From an uncultured Pelagibacteraceae bacterium (lineage in GTDB: Bacteria; Pseudomonadota; Alphaproteobacteria; Pelagibacterales; Pelagibacteraceae): a DNA stretch of 48,154 nucleotides. This document shows positions 8,200 through 17,967 of the stretch, one piece after another; position 1 is the stretch's first letter; each line of letters starts with the position of its first letter. The notes beneath the pieces were generated by a model. The model searched no databases and was not told the origin of the DNA. It saw nothing but the letters and a program-made list of their open reading frames with translations. The stretch is taken from NCBI GenBank assembly GCA_902557385.1, contig CACDZF010000007.1:1-48154 (forward strand), given 5' to 3'. The position numbers and the translations under genes were made by a program.

Positions 8200-9027
8200 A
8201 TGGATAGAAGAAAATTTCTAACTTATATGGGTTGTGGATGCTGCAATATAATGATTGCTTCTTGTGGAACTACTCCAATAACTGACCGTAGACAGTTAAA
8301 ATTAATACCTGAGGCAAAATTGAATGCTCAAGCCTCACAAATATATGAAAAAGTAAAAAAAAATGAAAAACTAATTACAAATTCTAATGAATTGAGGCAA
8401 ATAAAAGATATCGGCAAAAAAATGCAGGATTCTATTAGTGAATATTTTTACCAAACAAACCAAAATGATCCTACGTTAAACTTTGATTGGGAATATATCT
8501 TAATTGATAATAAAAAAGTTAAGAACGCATGGTGTATGCCTGGCGGTAAAATAGCAGTTTACACTGGTATGTTAGAAGTTACTAAAAATAATAATGGTTT
8601 AGCTGCTGTTATGGGCCATGAAATTGCACACGCTGTAGCAAAACATTCTGTCGAAAGAGCTAGTAGAAATGTTGTTATTAATGTTGCTACACAAATTACA
8701 GATGTTTTGACTGGTGGAAAACTATCAACAGTTAATAGAACAACGGGCATGAATACAGTTGGTCTACTTACACAAATTGGAATATTTAATCCTTTTAATA
8801 GAAAGCAAGAGAGTGAAGCTGATTACCTAGGTTTAATTTTCTCATCATTATCTGGTTATGATATTCGTGAAACGCCACTTTTATGGAAAAGAATGAAGGA
8901 AGCAAATAAAGGTAAGAAGATACCTGAATTTATGAGTACACATCCATCAGCAGATAATAGAATTAAGAAAATTAATGAATGGATTTATGAAGTAATGATA
9001 AAATATCCACCTAATACACTAGGCTAA
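8200..9027 (+). CDS. M48-family metalloprotease, probable lipoprotein with Tat-like signal
   Basis: Zinc protease probably involved in envelope quality control. The HEIAH motif at residues 140-144 supplies zinc ligands and the catalytic Glu; ESEAD at 204-208 supplies the third ligand, and STHPSADNRI near the C-terminus is a family signature. The N-terminus has twin arginines (DRRKFL) and a lipobox IASC ending at Cys22, so it may be a Tat-exported lipoprotein. Three further cysteines (CGCC) lie within the signal region. Length is 275 residues, like LoiP/YcaL rather than BepA, which carries C-terminal TPRs. TATAAT at 8183-8188 leaves only a very short leader. Confidence 0.88.
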   Translation: MDRRKFLTYMGCGCCNIMIASCGTTPITDRRQLKLIPEAKLNAQASQIYEKVKKNEKLITNSNELRQIKDIGKKMQDSISEYFYQTNQNDPTLNFDWEYILIDNKKVKNAWCMPGGKIAVYTGMLEVTKNNNGLAAVMGHEIAHAVAKHSVERASRNVVINVATQITDVLTGGKLSTVNRTTGMNTVGLLTQIGIFNPFNRKQESEADYLGLIFSSLSGYDIRETPLLWKRMKEANKGKKIPEFMSTHPSADNRIKKINEWIYEVMIKYPPNTLG

Positions 9028-9030
9028 TTT

Positions 9031-9106
<76 letters not shown>

Positions 9107-9117
9107 AAAACAAAAAA

Positions 9118-9145
9118 CTTATAAACTTTTTTTAAAAATATTCAA
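9118..9145 (-). promoter_or_regulatory. Probable promoter of tRNA-Lys
   Basis: On the minus strand a TTGAAT box (9140-9145) and a TATAAG box (9118-9123) are 16 bases apart, and the -10 box ends 11 bases before the tRNA 5' end, the same distance as for tRNA-Ser in this window. Confidence 0.5.
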
Positions 9146-9156
9146 TGTTATAAATA

Positions 9157-10269
9157 TTACAATTTGTCCAAGTATCTATCATGGAAATCATCAAAAGTAC
9201 CGTTTTTAATGTGCATCCTTATTGACCCCATTAATTCTTGATAAAAATTAATATTATGTAAAGTTAATAACATTGACGCTAGAATTTCATTGGTATTAAA
9301 AAGATGATTTAAATAATTTTTTGAGTATTTATTTAGACCAAAATTTTTACATTTTTTATCTAATGGGCTATTATCTTTTTGATACTTTGCATTTCTTATA
9401 TTGATTCTACCATTCCACGTGAATGCAAGGCCAGTTCTACCTGATCTTGTTGGTAAAACACAGTCAAACATATCAACACCTCTTTTAACAGCTCCAAGAA
9501 TATCTGAGGGTGTCCCGACTCCCATGAGGTACCTAGGTTTATCAGTTGGCATTAAATCTTTTAAAAAATCAAGTGTATTGAACATTTCTTTTTGTGTTTC
9601 ACCCACAGCCAATCCACCAATGGCATAACCATCAAAATTAATTTTAATAAGCTGTTCTAGTGATTTTTTTCTTAAATCTTCAAAAAGACCACCTTGCACA
9701 ATTCCAAATAAAGCTTTGTGAGGATTAATTCCGTATTCTTTTTTTGATCTTTGGGCCCAATACAAAGATAATTCCATTGATTTTTTAATAAGATTGTGAT
9801 CATTAGATTTTTTAGGACACTCATCCATAATCATTAAAATGTCAGAATTTAAGCCCTTTTGAATTTTAATACTTTCTTCAGGACTCAAAACAAATTTTTT
9901 TCCATCAATATGTGAGTTAAATATTGCACCTTTCTCTCTATCAATTTTATTTAGCTTTGATAAGGACATAACTTGAAAACCACCTGAATCTGTTAAAATT
10001 GGAAGCGGGCAATTCATAAACGAATGTAGCCCACCTGCTGACTTAACTCTACTAACACCTGGTCTTAACATCAAATGATACGTATTTGATAAAATAATTT
10101 CAGATCCAGTTTTAATTATATCGTCAATAAATGCAGCTTTAATTGTGGCCTGTGTTCCTACAGGCATGAACGCAGGAGTATTAATATTGCCTCTATGGGT
10201 TTTTATAAGTCCACATCTAGCATAACTATCTTTTTCAATAACATTAAAAGAAAATTTTTTTAATGCCAT
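9157..10269 (-). CDS. tgt: tRNA-guanine transglycosylase with incomplete zinc site
   Basis: Exchanges guanine-34 of tRNAs with GUN anticodons for preQ1 on the way to queuosine. TDSGGFQ (Asp94) and MFDCVLPTR (Asp269, nucleophile position) are intact, as are GGLAVGE and DECP. The zinc-binding loop is not: in the bacterial pattern C-x-C-x2-C followed 26 residues later by His, only Cys307 and His338 remain; positions 309 and 312 are Asn and Leu. Spacing is otherwise exact, so this is a substitution, not a misalignment. It is last in the ssb-gyrA-coaD-cyclophilin run. queA, often between ppi and tgt in relatives, is absent here. Confidence 0.92.
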   Translation of the reverse strand: MALKKFSFNVIEKDSYARCGLIKTHRGNINTPAFMPVGTQATIKAAFIDDIIKTGSEIILSNTYHLMLRPGVSRVKSAGGLHSFMNCPLPILTDSGGFQVMSLSKLNKIDREKGAIFNSHIDGKKFVLSPEESIKIQKGLNSDILMIMDECPKKSNDHNLIKKSMELSLYWAQRSKKEYGINPHKALFGIVQGGLFEDLRKKSLEQLIKINFDGYAIGGLAVGETQKEMFNTLDFLKDLMPTDKPRYLMGVGTPSDILGAVKRGVDMFDCVLPTRSGRTGLAFTWNGRINIRNAKYQKDNSPLDKKCKNFGLNKYSKNYLNHLFNTNEILASMLLTLHNINFYQELMGSIRMHIKNGTFDDFHDRYLDKL

Positions 10270-10276
10270 TAAAAAG

Positions 10277-10837
10277 TTATAATGATTTAAAGCTTATAAT
10301 TTTATCAGGATCTTCTACAGAACCGTTTTTATTTTGATCGCCTCTTTTAATTTTATCTACAAACTCCATTCCCTCAATTACTTTACCAAAAACAGTATAT
10401 TGTCGATCTAAAAAAGGTGCTGGTTTGAAACAAATAAAAAATTGACTATTTGCGCTATTCGGATCTTGTGATCTAGCCATGGATAAGGTGCCTCTATCAT
10501 GTGGGAGATTATTAAATTCTTCTTTTAAATCAGGAAGATTGGACCCTCCCATGCCAGCTCTATTTAAATCAAAGTCATTTGAAGAAGAATTGCCAAATTT
10601 AACATCGCCTGTTTGAGCCATAAAGCCGTCAATTACTCTATGAAAAACTACATTGTTATAATCTCCGTTATCGGCTAATTTTTTAATTCGTTCGACATGA
10701 TTTGGTGCTACATCAGGAAATAATTTTATTTTAACATCACCATCTTTTAATTTTAGTATCATAATATTTTCTTCTCCTATTGAATTGTTAATTGTTAATA
10801 TAAGTAGAATTATTACTCTAATTATAATTTTATTCAT
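10277..10837 (-). CDS. ppi: Secreted cyclophilin-type peptidyl-prolyl cis-trans isomerase
   Basis: Catalyses proline isomerisation during folding. The hydrophobic N-terminus (about residues 1-21, MNKIIIRVIILLILT start) is a signal peptide, so the enzyme is probably periplasmic. Cyclophilin motifs include VVFHRVIDGFMAQTGD (with the catalytic Arg), HDRGTLSMAR, NSANSQFFI and FLDRQYTVFGKV. Length is 186 residues. The start overlaps the coaD stop by 8 bases (ATGAATAA), and tgt follows after 7 bases, so coaD-ppi-tgt are likely cotranscribed. Whether it is named ppiA or ppiB is not decidable from this reading. Confidence 0.92.
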   Translation of the reverse strand: MNKIIIRVIILLILTINNSIGEENIMILKLKDGDVKIKLFPDVAPNHVERIKKLADNGDYNNVVFHRVIDGFMAQTGDVKFGNSSSNDFDLNRAGMGGSNLPDLKEEFNNLPHDRGTLSMARSQDPNSANSQFFICFKPAPFLDRQYTVFGKVIEGMEFVDKIKRGDQNKNGSVEDPDKIISFKSL

Positions 10838-11324
10838 ACTTATGCTTTAAAGCTTTTATTGTACTTTTGGTAGTAAATTTTTTTACATCACCACCTAAAG
10901 ATATAATTTCTTTTACGAAATTTGACGATATAATTTGATTTTCAACGTTAGACATTAAAAAAATTGTTTCTATGTTGCTGTTTAATTTCCTATTCATTCC
11001 AGCTAACTGAAATTCGTATTCGAAATCTGAAACAGCTCTTAAACCTCTAAGAATAATATTTGATTTATATTTTTTGCACAAGCTTGTTGTTAAAGCATTG
11101 AATTTAACTACTTTAATTCTTTTTTTATTCAATTTTAAATCTTGATATAAAGCTTTTTTTACAATTTCAATTCTCTCTTCTGAGTCAAAAAGATAATTTT
11201 TATTATTAACATCTGATATAGCAACTATGACCGTATCAACAATTTTTAAAGCTTTTTTTATTACGTCAATATGACCATAGGTTATTGGATCAAACGTACC
11301 TGGATAAATAGCATTATTTTTCAT
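10830..11324 (-). CDS. coaD: Phosphopantetheine adenylyltransferase
   Basis: Transfers AMP from ATP to 4'-phosphopantetheine to form dephospho-CoA, the penultimate CoA step. The N-terminus YPGTFDPITYGHIDVI contains the T/HxGH nucleotidyltransferase motif; ILRGLRAVSDFEYEFQLAGMN and the late SSNFVKEI are family signatures. Length is 164 residues, normal. The start shares one base with the gyrA stop (TAATG), indicating coupling. Confidence 0.95.
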   Translation of the reverse strand: MKNNAIYPGTFDPITYGHIDVIKKALKIVDTVIVAISDVNNKNYLFDSEERIEIVKKALYQDLKLNKKRIKVVKFNALTTSLCKKYKSNIILRGLRAVSDFEYEFQLAGMNRKLNSNIETIFLMSNVENQIISSNFVKEIISLGGDVKKFTTKSTIKALKHKYE

Positions 11325-13903
11325 TACAATAAGTTATCATCAATTTTTGTTGCCGAAACAACTTTTTCATCACCTGATAACTTTATAATTCTAACACCTT
11401 GTGTGTTTCTTCCGGCAATTCTAATTTCTTTAACTGCTACCCGAATAACCCTGCCTTTGTTGGTAGATATTAGTATTTCATCGCCTTCGTTAACTGGAAA
11501 AGATGAGGAAACATTGCCGTTTCTTTCTGAATTAACAATCCCTATAATTCCTTTGCCACCTCTATTAGTCACTCTGAAATCATAGTGTGATGTCCTTTTT
11601 CCAAATCCATTTTTTGTAATAGATAGTATAAATTTTTCCTTTGCTTTAATTTCTGATTTGTCGTCTTTATTTAATTTTCCATTTTTTTTATTTAGGCCTT
11701 GATCAATAATTGATAAAGAAACAATAGAGTCATCATTAGATAAATTTATACCTTTAATTCCTTTAGACGATCTTCCTTTAAAAACCCTTAACTTTTTTGA
11801 GTCGAATCTTATACACTTGCCATTATGTGTGCTTAAAATTATATCTTGGTCATCTCTGCATATTTCAACACCAACAATTTTATCATTAGTGTCCAACTTC
11901 ATGGCAATTTTCCCTGATGTATTAATGGACGAAAAATCCTCTAAATTATTCTTTCTAACTTTTCCTTTAGCTGTAGCAAAAACTATACAAAGATTTTTCC
12001 ACTCAGATTCATTATCAGGAAATGGCATTATTGAACTTATCGATTGATGGTTTTTGAGCGGTAAAATGTTAAATAAAGACTTGCCTTTTGATGAAGCTGA
12101 TCCCTCTGGAATTTTCCAAGCCTTAATTTTATAAACAAGACCTTGAGTGGAAAAAAATAAAACAGGCGTATGAGTATTTACTGATAAAGTTTGAACAACG
12201 GAATCTTCATCTCTTGTTTTAATTCCTGACTTGCCTTTTCCACCTCTTTTTTGTTGTTTTACACTACTTAAGGCACCTCTCTTTATATAGCCCTGCAAAG
12301 TGACTGTTATTATGACCGCTTCATTTTGAATAGTTTCTTCAATATCATAATTTAAAACTGCATCGATTATTTGTGTCCTCCTCGGTACGGAAAATTTTTC
12401 TTTAATACCTTTTAGTTCATCACTTATTACTTTTTGTAATTCTTTTTTTGAGTTTATTATTTTTTTATATTGAATAATTAATTCTGAAAGTTTTTTAATT
12501 TCTAGTTCAATTTCATTAATACCAAGAGCAGTCAGTTTTTGAAGTCTCAATTCTAAAATTGACATTACTTGAGGTTGAGATAGTGAGTAAGTGTTCTTTG
12601 ATTTTTTTTCTTGAATCAAATTAATTAATTTAAGCGATCTACTAATTTTCCAATTTGTACTTAGCAATTTTGACTTGGCATCATCAGGGTTTTTTGAATT
12701 TCTAATTATCTTTATTACTTTGTCAAGATTTTCGACACTAACAGATAGTCCAATTAATATATGAGCGCGGTCTTCAGCTTTTTTTAAATCATATTTAGTT
12801 TTTTTAATTACAACATCTTCTCTAAATTTTAAAAAATTTTCTAAAAATTCTTTTAAATTACATGTTTTCGGTTTGTTATCTACAATTGCTAATGTATTAA
12901 AACCAAAAGAACTTTCAATGGAAGTAAATTTGAACAATTGTCTTTTAACGGTTTCAGGTTCAGTGTTAGATCTTAAATCAATTGCCACCCTAATACCTTC
13001 TCTATTGGATTCATCACGTATATCTCTAATCCCTTCAATTTTTTTTTCCCTAACAAGTTCAGCAATTCTTTCATTAAGTGATGATTTATTTACTTGATAA
13101 GGTACTGAAGAAATTACAAGTCTTTCTCTGCCATTTTTTAATTGCTCAATTTTGATTTCACCTCTGATTTTAAATGAACCTCTGCCAGTTTTATAACCTT
13201 CCTTAATTATATTTTTTCCAATTATAATACCCCCAGTTGGAAAATCAGGTCCTGGTATGTGTTTCATTAATTCGTTTAATTTTATATCTTTGTTTCCTAT
13301 AAGTGCTAAAGTGCCATCAATCACCTCTCCCAAGTTATGAGGTGGTATACTGGTTGCCATACCTACAGCAATACCTCCAGCACCATTAACTAAAAGGTTT
13401 GGAAATTGAGCTGGTAAAACCGAAGGTTCTTTTTCTGTTTCATCATAGTTGCTCTTAAATTCTATTGTTTCTTTATCAATGTCATCAATTAAAAATTGAG
13501 ATACTTTTGAAAGTCTTGTTTCTGTATATCTCATTGCTGCAGCGGGATCTCCGTCTATAGAACCAAAGTTACCTTGTCCATCAACCAATGGTAGGCTCAT
13601 AGAAAAATCTTGAACCATTCTAACTAATGCATCATAAACAGATTGATCCCCATGTGGATGATATTTACCTATAACATCTCCTACTATTCTTGCTGACTTT
13701 CTAAATTGTTTTGACCAATCATAACCACCTTTATGCATTGCGTATAAAATTCTTCTATGAACTGGTTTTAAACCATCTCTTATATCTGGAAGTGCCCTAC
13801 TGATAATAACGCTCATAGCATATGACAAATAAGACGAACTCATTTCGTCATGCATAGATATTAATTTAATTTTCTTATCTTTAATTAATTCGTTTTCTTG
13901 CAT
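11324..13903 (-). CDS. gyrA: DNA gyrase subunit A
   Basis: DNA breakage-reunion subunit of gyrase. Catalytic Tyr126 lies in [10 protein letters not shown]; the N-terminal winged-helix region [16 protein letters not shown], the coiled-coil tower and the C-terminal beta-pinwheel with the GyrA-box QKRGGKG (about residue 560) are all present, which separates it from ParC. Length is 859. The position equivalent to E. coli Ser83 is Gln87, and Ala84 is Ser88; Asp87 is kept as Asp91. It lies 5 bases after ssb and touches coaD. Confidence 0.96.
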   Translation of the reverse strand: MQENELIKDKKIKLISMHDEMSSSYLSYAMSVIISRALPDIRDGLKPVHRRILYAMHKGGYDWSKQFRKSARIVGDVIGKYHPHGDQSVYDALVRMVQDFSMSLPLVDGQGNFGSIDGDPAAAMRYTETRLSKVSQFLIDDIDKETIEFKSNYDETEKEPSVLPAQFPNLLVNGAGGIAVGMATSIPPHNLGEVIDGTLALIGNKDIKLNELMKHIPGPDFPTGGIIIGKNIIKEGYKTGRGSFKIRGEIKIEQLKNGRERLVISSVPYQVNKSSLNERIAELVREKKIEGIRDIRDESNREGIRVAIDLRSNTEPETVKRQLFKFTSIESSFGFNTLAIVDNKPKTCNLKEFLENFLKFREDVVIKKTKYDLKKAEDRAHILIGLSVSVENLDKVIKIIRNSKNPDDAKSKLLSTNWKISRSLKLINLIQEKKSKNTYSLSQPQVMSILELRLQKLTALGINEIELEIKKLSELIIQYKKIINSKKELQKVISDELKGIKEKFSVPRRTQIIDAVLNYDIEETIQNEAVIITVTLQGYIKRGALSSVKQQKRGGKGKSGIKTRDEDSVVQTLSVNTHTPVLFFSTQGLVYKIKAWKIPEGSASSKGKSLFNILPLKNHQSISSIMPFPDNESEWKNLCIVFATAKGKVRKNNLEDFSSINTSGKIAMKLDTNDKIVGVEICRDDQDIILSTHNGKCIRFDSKKLRVFKGRSSKGIKGINLSNDDSIVSLSIIDQGLNKKNGKLNKDDKSEIKAKEKFILSITKNGFGKRTSHYDFRVTNRGGKGIIGIVNSERNGNVSSSFPVNEGDEILISTNKGRVIRVAVKEIRIAGRNTQGVRIIKLSGDEKVVSATKIDDNLL

Positions 13904-13908
13904 AAAAA

Positions 13909-14367
13909 CTAAAAAGGAATGTCATCATCCAAGTCATTAGATGATTGTGGTATTTCTTCTATACCCTTTGGTGCGTTTTGTGATTTATCGTTTTGTATAG
14001 ATGATCCTGAATTACCACCACCAAGCATTGTAAGAGATGAATTGTACCCTTGAATAATAATTTCTGTCGAATATTTGTCTTGGCCAGATTGTTCGTCTTT
14101 CCATTTTCTTGTTGATAGTTGTCCCTCTACATAAATTTGAGCACCTTTTTTTAAATATTGTTGAACTACATTTACCAATCCTTCATTAAATACAACTATA
14201 CGGTGCCACTCGGTTTTTTCCTTTTTTTCGCCTGTATTTTTGTCTTTCCATGATTGACTTGTTGCTAAACTTAAACGAGCCACGCTTTTACCGTTAACCA
14301 TTTGCTTAATTTCGGGGTCTGCGCCTAAACGACCAATTAATAATACTTTATTTAAACTTCCAGCCAT
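13909..14367 (-). CDS. ssb: Single-stranded DNA-binding protein
   Basis: Binds ssDNA and recruits partner proteins. The OB fold occupies residues about 1-108, starting [18 protein letters not shown], with WHRIVVF and [17 protein letters not shown] low-complexity linker rich in Gly, Ser and Asn leads to the acidic tip DDDIPF that binds partners. Length is 152. It is divergent from uvrA, an arrangement found across many Proteobacteria. Confidence 0.96.
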   Translation of the reverse strand: MAGSLNKVLLIGRLGADPEIKQMVNGKSVARLSLATSQSWKDKNTGEKKEKTEWHRIVVFNEGLVNVVQQYLKKGAQIYVEGQLSTRKWKDEQSGQDKYSTEIIIQGYNSSLTMLGGGNSGSSIQNDKSQNAPKGIEEIPQSSNDLDDDIPF

Positions 14368-14457
14368 AATATTTTATATTTTTATAATTAATGATTTAAA
14401 ATTATATCATAATTTTAAAGTCATTATTAATTTTATTAAATTAAAACAACAAAAAAT
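14368..14457. promoter_or_regulatory. Divergent ssb/uvrA intergenic region
   Basis: This 90-base, almost pure A/T spacer should carry both promoters. TATAAA boxes occur on the minus strand just before ssb. I looked for an alphaproteobacterial SOS box (GTTC-N7-GTTC) and for an E. coli-like LexA box and found neither, so damage-inducible control of uvrA is not supported here. Confidence 0.35.
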
Positions 14458-17334
14458 ATGCAAAAAAAGATAGTTATAAAGGGCGCAAAAGAACATAATT
14501 TGAAGAACGTTTCGCTAGAATTACCTAAAGATCAGTTTGTAGTAATAACAGGACTTTCGGGCTCTGGAAAATCATCTCTTGCGTTTGATACAATTTATGC
14601 TGAAGGCCAGAGGAGATATGTTGAAAGCTTATCCGCCTACGCAAGACAGTTTTTAGATAAAATGAAAAAACCTAATGTGGATTTAATTGAAGGATTAAGT
14701 CCAGCCATTTCTATTGAGCAAAAAAATACTTCTAAAAATCCTAGGTCTACGGTTGCAACAGTAACAGAAATTTACGATTATATGAGAGTCTTATATGCTA
14801 GAGTTGGAACTCCATATTCACCCTTCACAGGTAAACCTATTGTATCTCAAACTATATCCCAAATAGTTGATAAAATTAAAAAGCTACCAAAAAAGTCAAC
14901 AATTTATTTGTACTCGCCTGTTGTTAGGGGTCGTAAGGGTGAATATAAAAAGGATATATTAGGGTACAAAAAAAGAGGATTTAGAAAAATTAAAATAGAC
15001 AATACTTTATACGATATAGATAAAGTTCCAGAACTTAATAAAAAAGTTAAACACGATATTTCAATATTGGTTGATAGAATTATTTTAAATTCAGATTTAG
15101 GAAACAGATTGGCTGAAAGTATTGAGTCATCTATAAATCTTTCTAATGGACTTCTTTTTGTTGAGTATGAAAATGAAACTTTACCTAAAAAATTTAGAAA
15201 AATAGAAAAAATAATATTTTCAACAAAATTTGCATGTCCAGAAAGTGGTTTTACAATCGAAGAGATTGAACCAAGGCTTTTTTCCTTTAATAGTCCTTAT
15301 GGTGCATGCGAGGAATGTGAGGGTATAGGTATCAAGTTAAATGTCGATCCCAATTTAGTAATTCCTGATGAAAAAAAAACTATTGCTGAAGGCGCTATTG
15401 AACCTTGGTCAAAAAGCACAACCATGTACTATGCTCAAACGTTATCTTCGCTAGCGAAGCATTATAATTTTTCATTAGATGAAAAGTGGAACAAAATAAA
15501 TAAAAAATTTAAAGATATAATATTATTTGGTTCTGATGATGAAGAAATTAAATTTTCTTATGATGATGGTTATGAAAAATATTCATATAAAAAAACTTTC
15601 GAAGGTGTAATCAACAATCTTGAAAGAAGATATCTTGAAACTGATAGTGATTGGAAAAGAGAAGAAATTGCTCAATATCAATCAGATTCAGATTGTGAAA
15701 AATGTAACGGACAGAGGTTAAAAGATGAAGCTTTATGTGTGAAAATTGATAGTTTAAATATAAGCCAAGTTGCTGAAAAATCTATTTTAGATGCAACATC
15801 ATGGTTTGAAAGCCTCAGCTCTAAACTGACTCAAATACAATTAAAGATAGCTGAACATATATTAAAAGAAATTAATGAAAGATTGAATTTTTTATTAAAC
15901 GTAGGTTTAGATTATTTAACCTTATCTAGAGTATCAGGGACCTTATCTGGAGGTGAAGCACAGCGTATTAGATTAGCATCACAAATTGGTTCTGGACTTA
16001 CGGGTGTTTTATACGTTTTGGATGAACCATCAATAGGATTGCATCAGAAAGATAATGTTAAACTAATTAATGCACTTAAACGATTAAGAGATTTAGGAAA
16101 TACAGTTATTGTTGTTGAACATGATACAGAGACAATGGAAAATGCAGATCACATTATTGATTTAGGGCCTGAGGCTGGAAACAAAGGCGGAGAAATTGTT
16201 GCTCAAGGAACTTTTAGTGAAGTGGTAAAAAATCCTAACAGTATAACTGGAAAATATTTATCAAATAAATTGTATATTCAAATACCAAACAAGAGAAGAC
16301 TAGCAAAAAATGGTAGATTTTTAGAAATCAATGGAGCTACGGGTAACAATTTAAAAAATATAAACTTAAAAGTTCCTTTGGGTAGTTTTACTTGCGTTAC
16401 TGGAGTATCTGGTAGTGGTAAATCGACATTAATACTTCAAACTTTGTATAACGCTTTAAATCTAACTCTTAACAATAATAAATCTAGAAAGGTACCCAAA
16501 CCTTTCAAAGGATTTAAAGGTATAGAGCTAGTTGATAAAGTAATAAATATTGATCAATCACCAATTGGTAGGACACCAAGATCAAATCCTGCTACTTACA
16601 CTGGAGCGTTTGGTCCAATAAGGGATTGGTTTACAGGACTTCCTGAATCTAAAAGCAGAGGATATAAACCAGGTAGATTTTCTTTTAATGTTAAGGGTGG
16701 AAGGTGCGAAGCATGTGAAGGTGATGGAGTAATTACATATGAAATGCATTTTTTACCAGATGTTTATATTCAATGTGACGAATGTAAGGGTACTAGATAT
16801 AATAGAGAAACATTAGAAATTAAATTCAAAGACAAAAGTATTGCCGATGTTTTGAATATGACTGTTGATGAAGGATGTGAGTATTTTGAAAATATTTCAA
16901 ATATAAAAACTAAATTACTAACTCTTAAAAAAGTTGGATTGGGATATATAAAAATTGGCCAACAAGCTACGACTTTATCTGGTGGTGAAGCTCAAAGAAT
17001 TAAATTAGCAAAAGAACTCTCTAAAAGATCAACCGGTAGAACAATGTATATTTTAGATGAACCTACTACTGGTCTTCATCAACATGACATAAAAAAACTT
17101 TTAGAAATTTTGCATACTTTTGTCGCACTAGGAAATACTGTCGTTGTAATTGAACATAACTTAGATGTTATTAAAACCGCCGATTATATTGTGGATATGG
17201 GTCCAGATGGTGGTGTAAAAGGTGGAAAAATAATTGCAGAAGGTAAACCTGAAGAAATTTGTGAAGTAAAAGACAGTTATACGGGTAGTTTTTTAAAACC
17301 TATGTTAAATAATAAATTTAAAAAAACTGCTTAA
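14458..17334 (+). CDS. uvrA: Excinuclease ABC subunit A
   Basis: Damage-recognition ATPase of nucleotide excision repair. Two ABC ATPase halves are visible: GLSGSGKSS near residues 31-39 with [14 protein letters not shown] and [11 protein letters not shown], then GVSGSGKST with [14 protein letters not shown] and [11 protein letters not shown]. The C-terminal zinc finger is intact (two CxxC pairs around the [11 protein letters not shown] segment). The first zinc module reads C260-P-E-S263 and C284-x2-C287, so one usual cysteine is Ser; I recall this as common in alphaproteobacterial UvrA. Length is 958 residues. No Shine-Dalgarno precedes the ATG. Confidence 0.96.
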   Translation: MQKKIVIKGAKEHNLKNVSLELPKDQFVVITGLSGSGKSSLAFDTIYAEGQRRYVESLSAYARQFLDKMKKPNVDLIEGLSPAISIEQKNTSKNPRSTVATVTEIYDYMRVLYARVGTPYSPFTGKPIVSQTISQIVDKIKKLPKKSTIYLYSPVVRGRKGEYKKDILGYKKRGFRKIKIDNTLYDIDKVPELNKKVKHDISILVDRIILNSDLGNRLAESIESSINLSNGLLFVEYENETLPKKFRKIEKIIFSTKFACPESGFTIEEIEPRLFSFNSPYGACEECEGIGIKLNVDPNLVIPDEKKTIAEGAIEPWSKSTTMYYAQTLSSLAKHYNFSLDEKWNKINKKFKDIILFGSDDEEIKFSYDDGYEKYSYKKTFEGVINNLERRYLETDSDWKREEIAQYQSDSDCEKCNGQRLKDEALCVKIDSLNISQVAEKSILDATSWFESLSSKLTQIQLKIAEHILKEINERLNFLLNVGLDYLTLSRVSGTLSGGEAQRIRLASQIGSGLTGVLYVLDEPSIGLHQKDNVKLINALKRLRDLGNTVIVVEHDTETMENADHIIDLGPEAGNKGGEIVAQGTFSEVVKNPNSITGKYLSNKLYIQIPNKRRLAKNGRFLEINGATGNNLKNINLKVPLGSFTCVTGVSGSGKSTLILQTLYNALNLTLNNNKSRKVPKPFKGFKGIELVDKVINIDQSPIGRTPRSNPATYTGAFGPIRDWFTGLPESKSRGYKPGRFSFNVKGGRCEACEGDGVITYEMHFLPDVYIQCDECKGTRYNRETLEIKFKDKSIADVLNMTVDEGCEYFENISNIKTKLLTLKKVGLGYIKIGQQATTLSGGEAQRIKLAKELSKRSTGRTMYILDEPTTGLHQHDIKKLLEILHTFVALGNTVVVIEHNLDVIKTADYIVDMGPDGGVKGGKIIAEGKPEEICEVKDSYTGSFLKPMLNNKFKKTA

Positions 17335-17352
17335 GTTTTATGATGGTTTGTG

Positions 17353-17358
17353 TATAAT
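17353..17358 (+). promoter_or_regulatory. TATAAT -10 box positioned for a leaderless transcript
   Basis: A perfect TATAAT is followed by six bases and then the ATG of the PuuD-like gene, so the expected start of transcription coincides with the first base of the start codon. A weak TTAAGT at 17331-17336, 16 bases upstream, could be the -35 box. Confidence 0.5.
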
Positions 17359-17364
17359 TAATCT

Positions 17365-17967
17365 ATGGGAAATCTTTTATCTTCATTACCAAAAACAATA
17401 CATGCTTCTTTAGGCCTGGCAGTTATACTTTTTTTAGGGTTATTTTTTGGAAATGATGGTTTTGAGTTTGATAGGTATTTTTGGAGCTGGTTATTTAGAT
17501 TTATACATGTAGTTGTAGCAATAATGTGGATTGGTTTGCTTTGGTATTTTAATTTTGTTCAAATACCAAATATGCCAAAAATCCCAGATGAACAAAAGCC
17601 AGCAATAGGTAAAGTAATTGCACCTGCGGCTCTATTTTATTTTAGATGGGCTGCACTTTTAACAATAATTTCAGGTTTAATATTAGGGTACTTAAGTGGA
17701 TACCTACACGAAGCAATGACTTTAGGAATTACTTCGGGGGGTGGAAAAAACACAGCCATTGGTATTGGTATGTGGCTTGGCCTTATAATGGCATTTAACG
17801 TATGGTTTGTAATTTGGCCAAACCAAAAAAGAGCTTTAGGAATAGTTGAATGCGAACCGGACAAAAAAGCAAAATCAGCAAGAACTGCAATGCTATTCTC
17901 AAGAACTAATACTCTACTTTCATTACCAATGTTATTAACAATGGTAGCTGCACAAAACCTTTATTAG
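17365..17967 (+). CDS. PuuD-like (urate hydroxylase N-terminal family) membrane protein
   Basis: Integral membrane protein of about five hydrophobic segments in 200 residues. The segment FRFIHVVVAIMWIGLLWYFNFVQIPNMP and later GMWLGLIMAFNVWFVIWPNQ resemble the membrane domain of PuuD. Characterised PuuD proteins are about twice as long and end in a cytochrome c domain with a CxxCH motif; no such motif exists here, so urate oxidation should not be assumed. Conserved histidines and tryptophans hint at heme binding, but this is inference. Its last four bases overlap the secF end from the opposite strand. Confidence 0.7.
   Translation: MGNLLSSLPKTIHASLGLAVILFLGLFFGNDGFEFDRYFWSWLFRFIHVVVAIMWIGLLWYFNFVQIPNMPKIPDEQKPAIGKVIAPAALFYFRWAALLTIISGLILGYLSGYLHEAMTLGITSGGGKNTAIGIGMWLGLIMAFNVWFVIWPNQKRALGIVECEPDKKAKSARTAMLFSRTNTLLSLPMLLTMVAAQNLY

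Noticed and set aside
14368..14457. Possible LexA/SOS box for uvrA and ssb
   Set aside because: No GTTC-N7-GTTC or CTG-N10-CAG pattern is present in the spacer.
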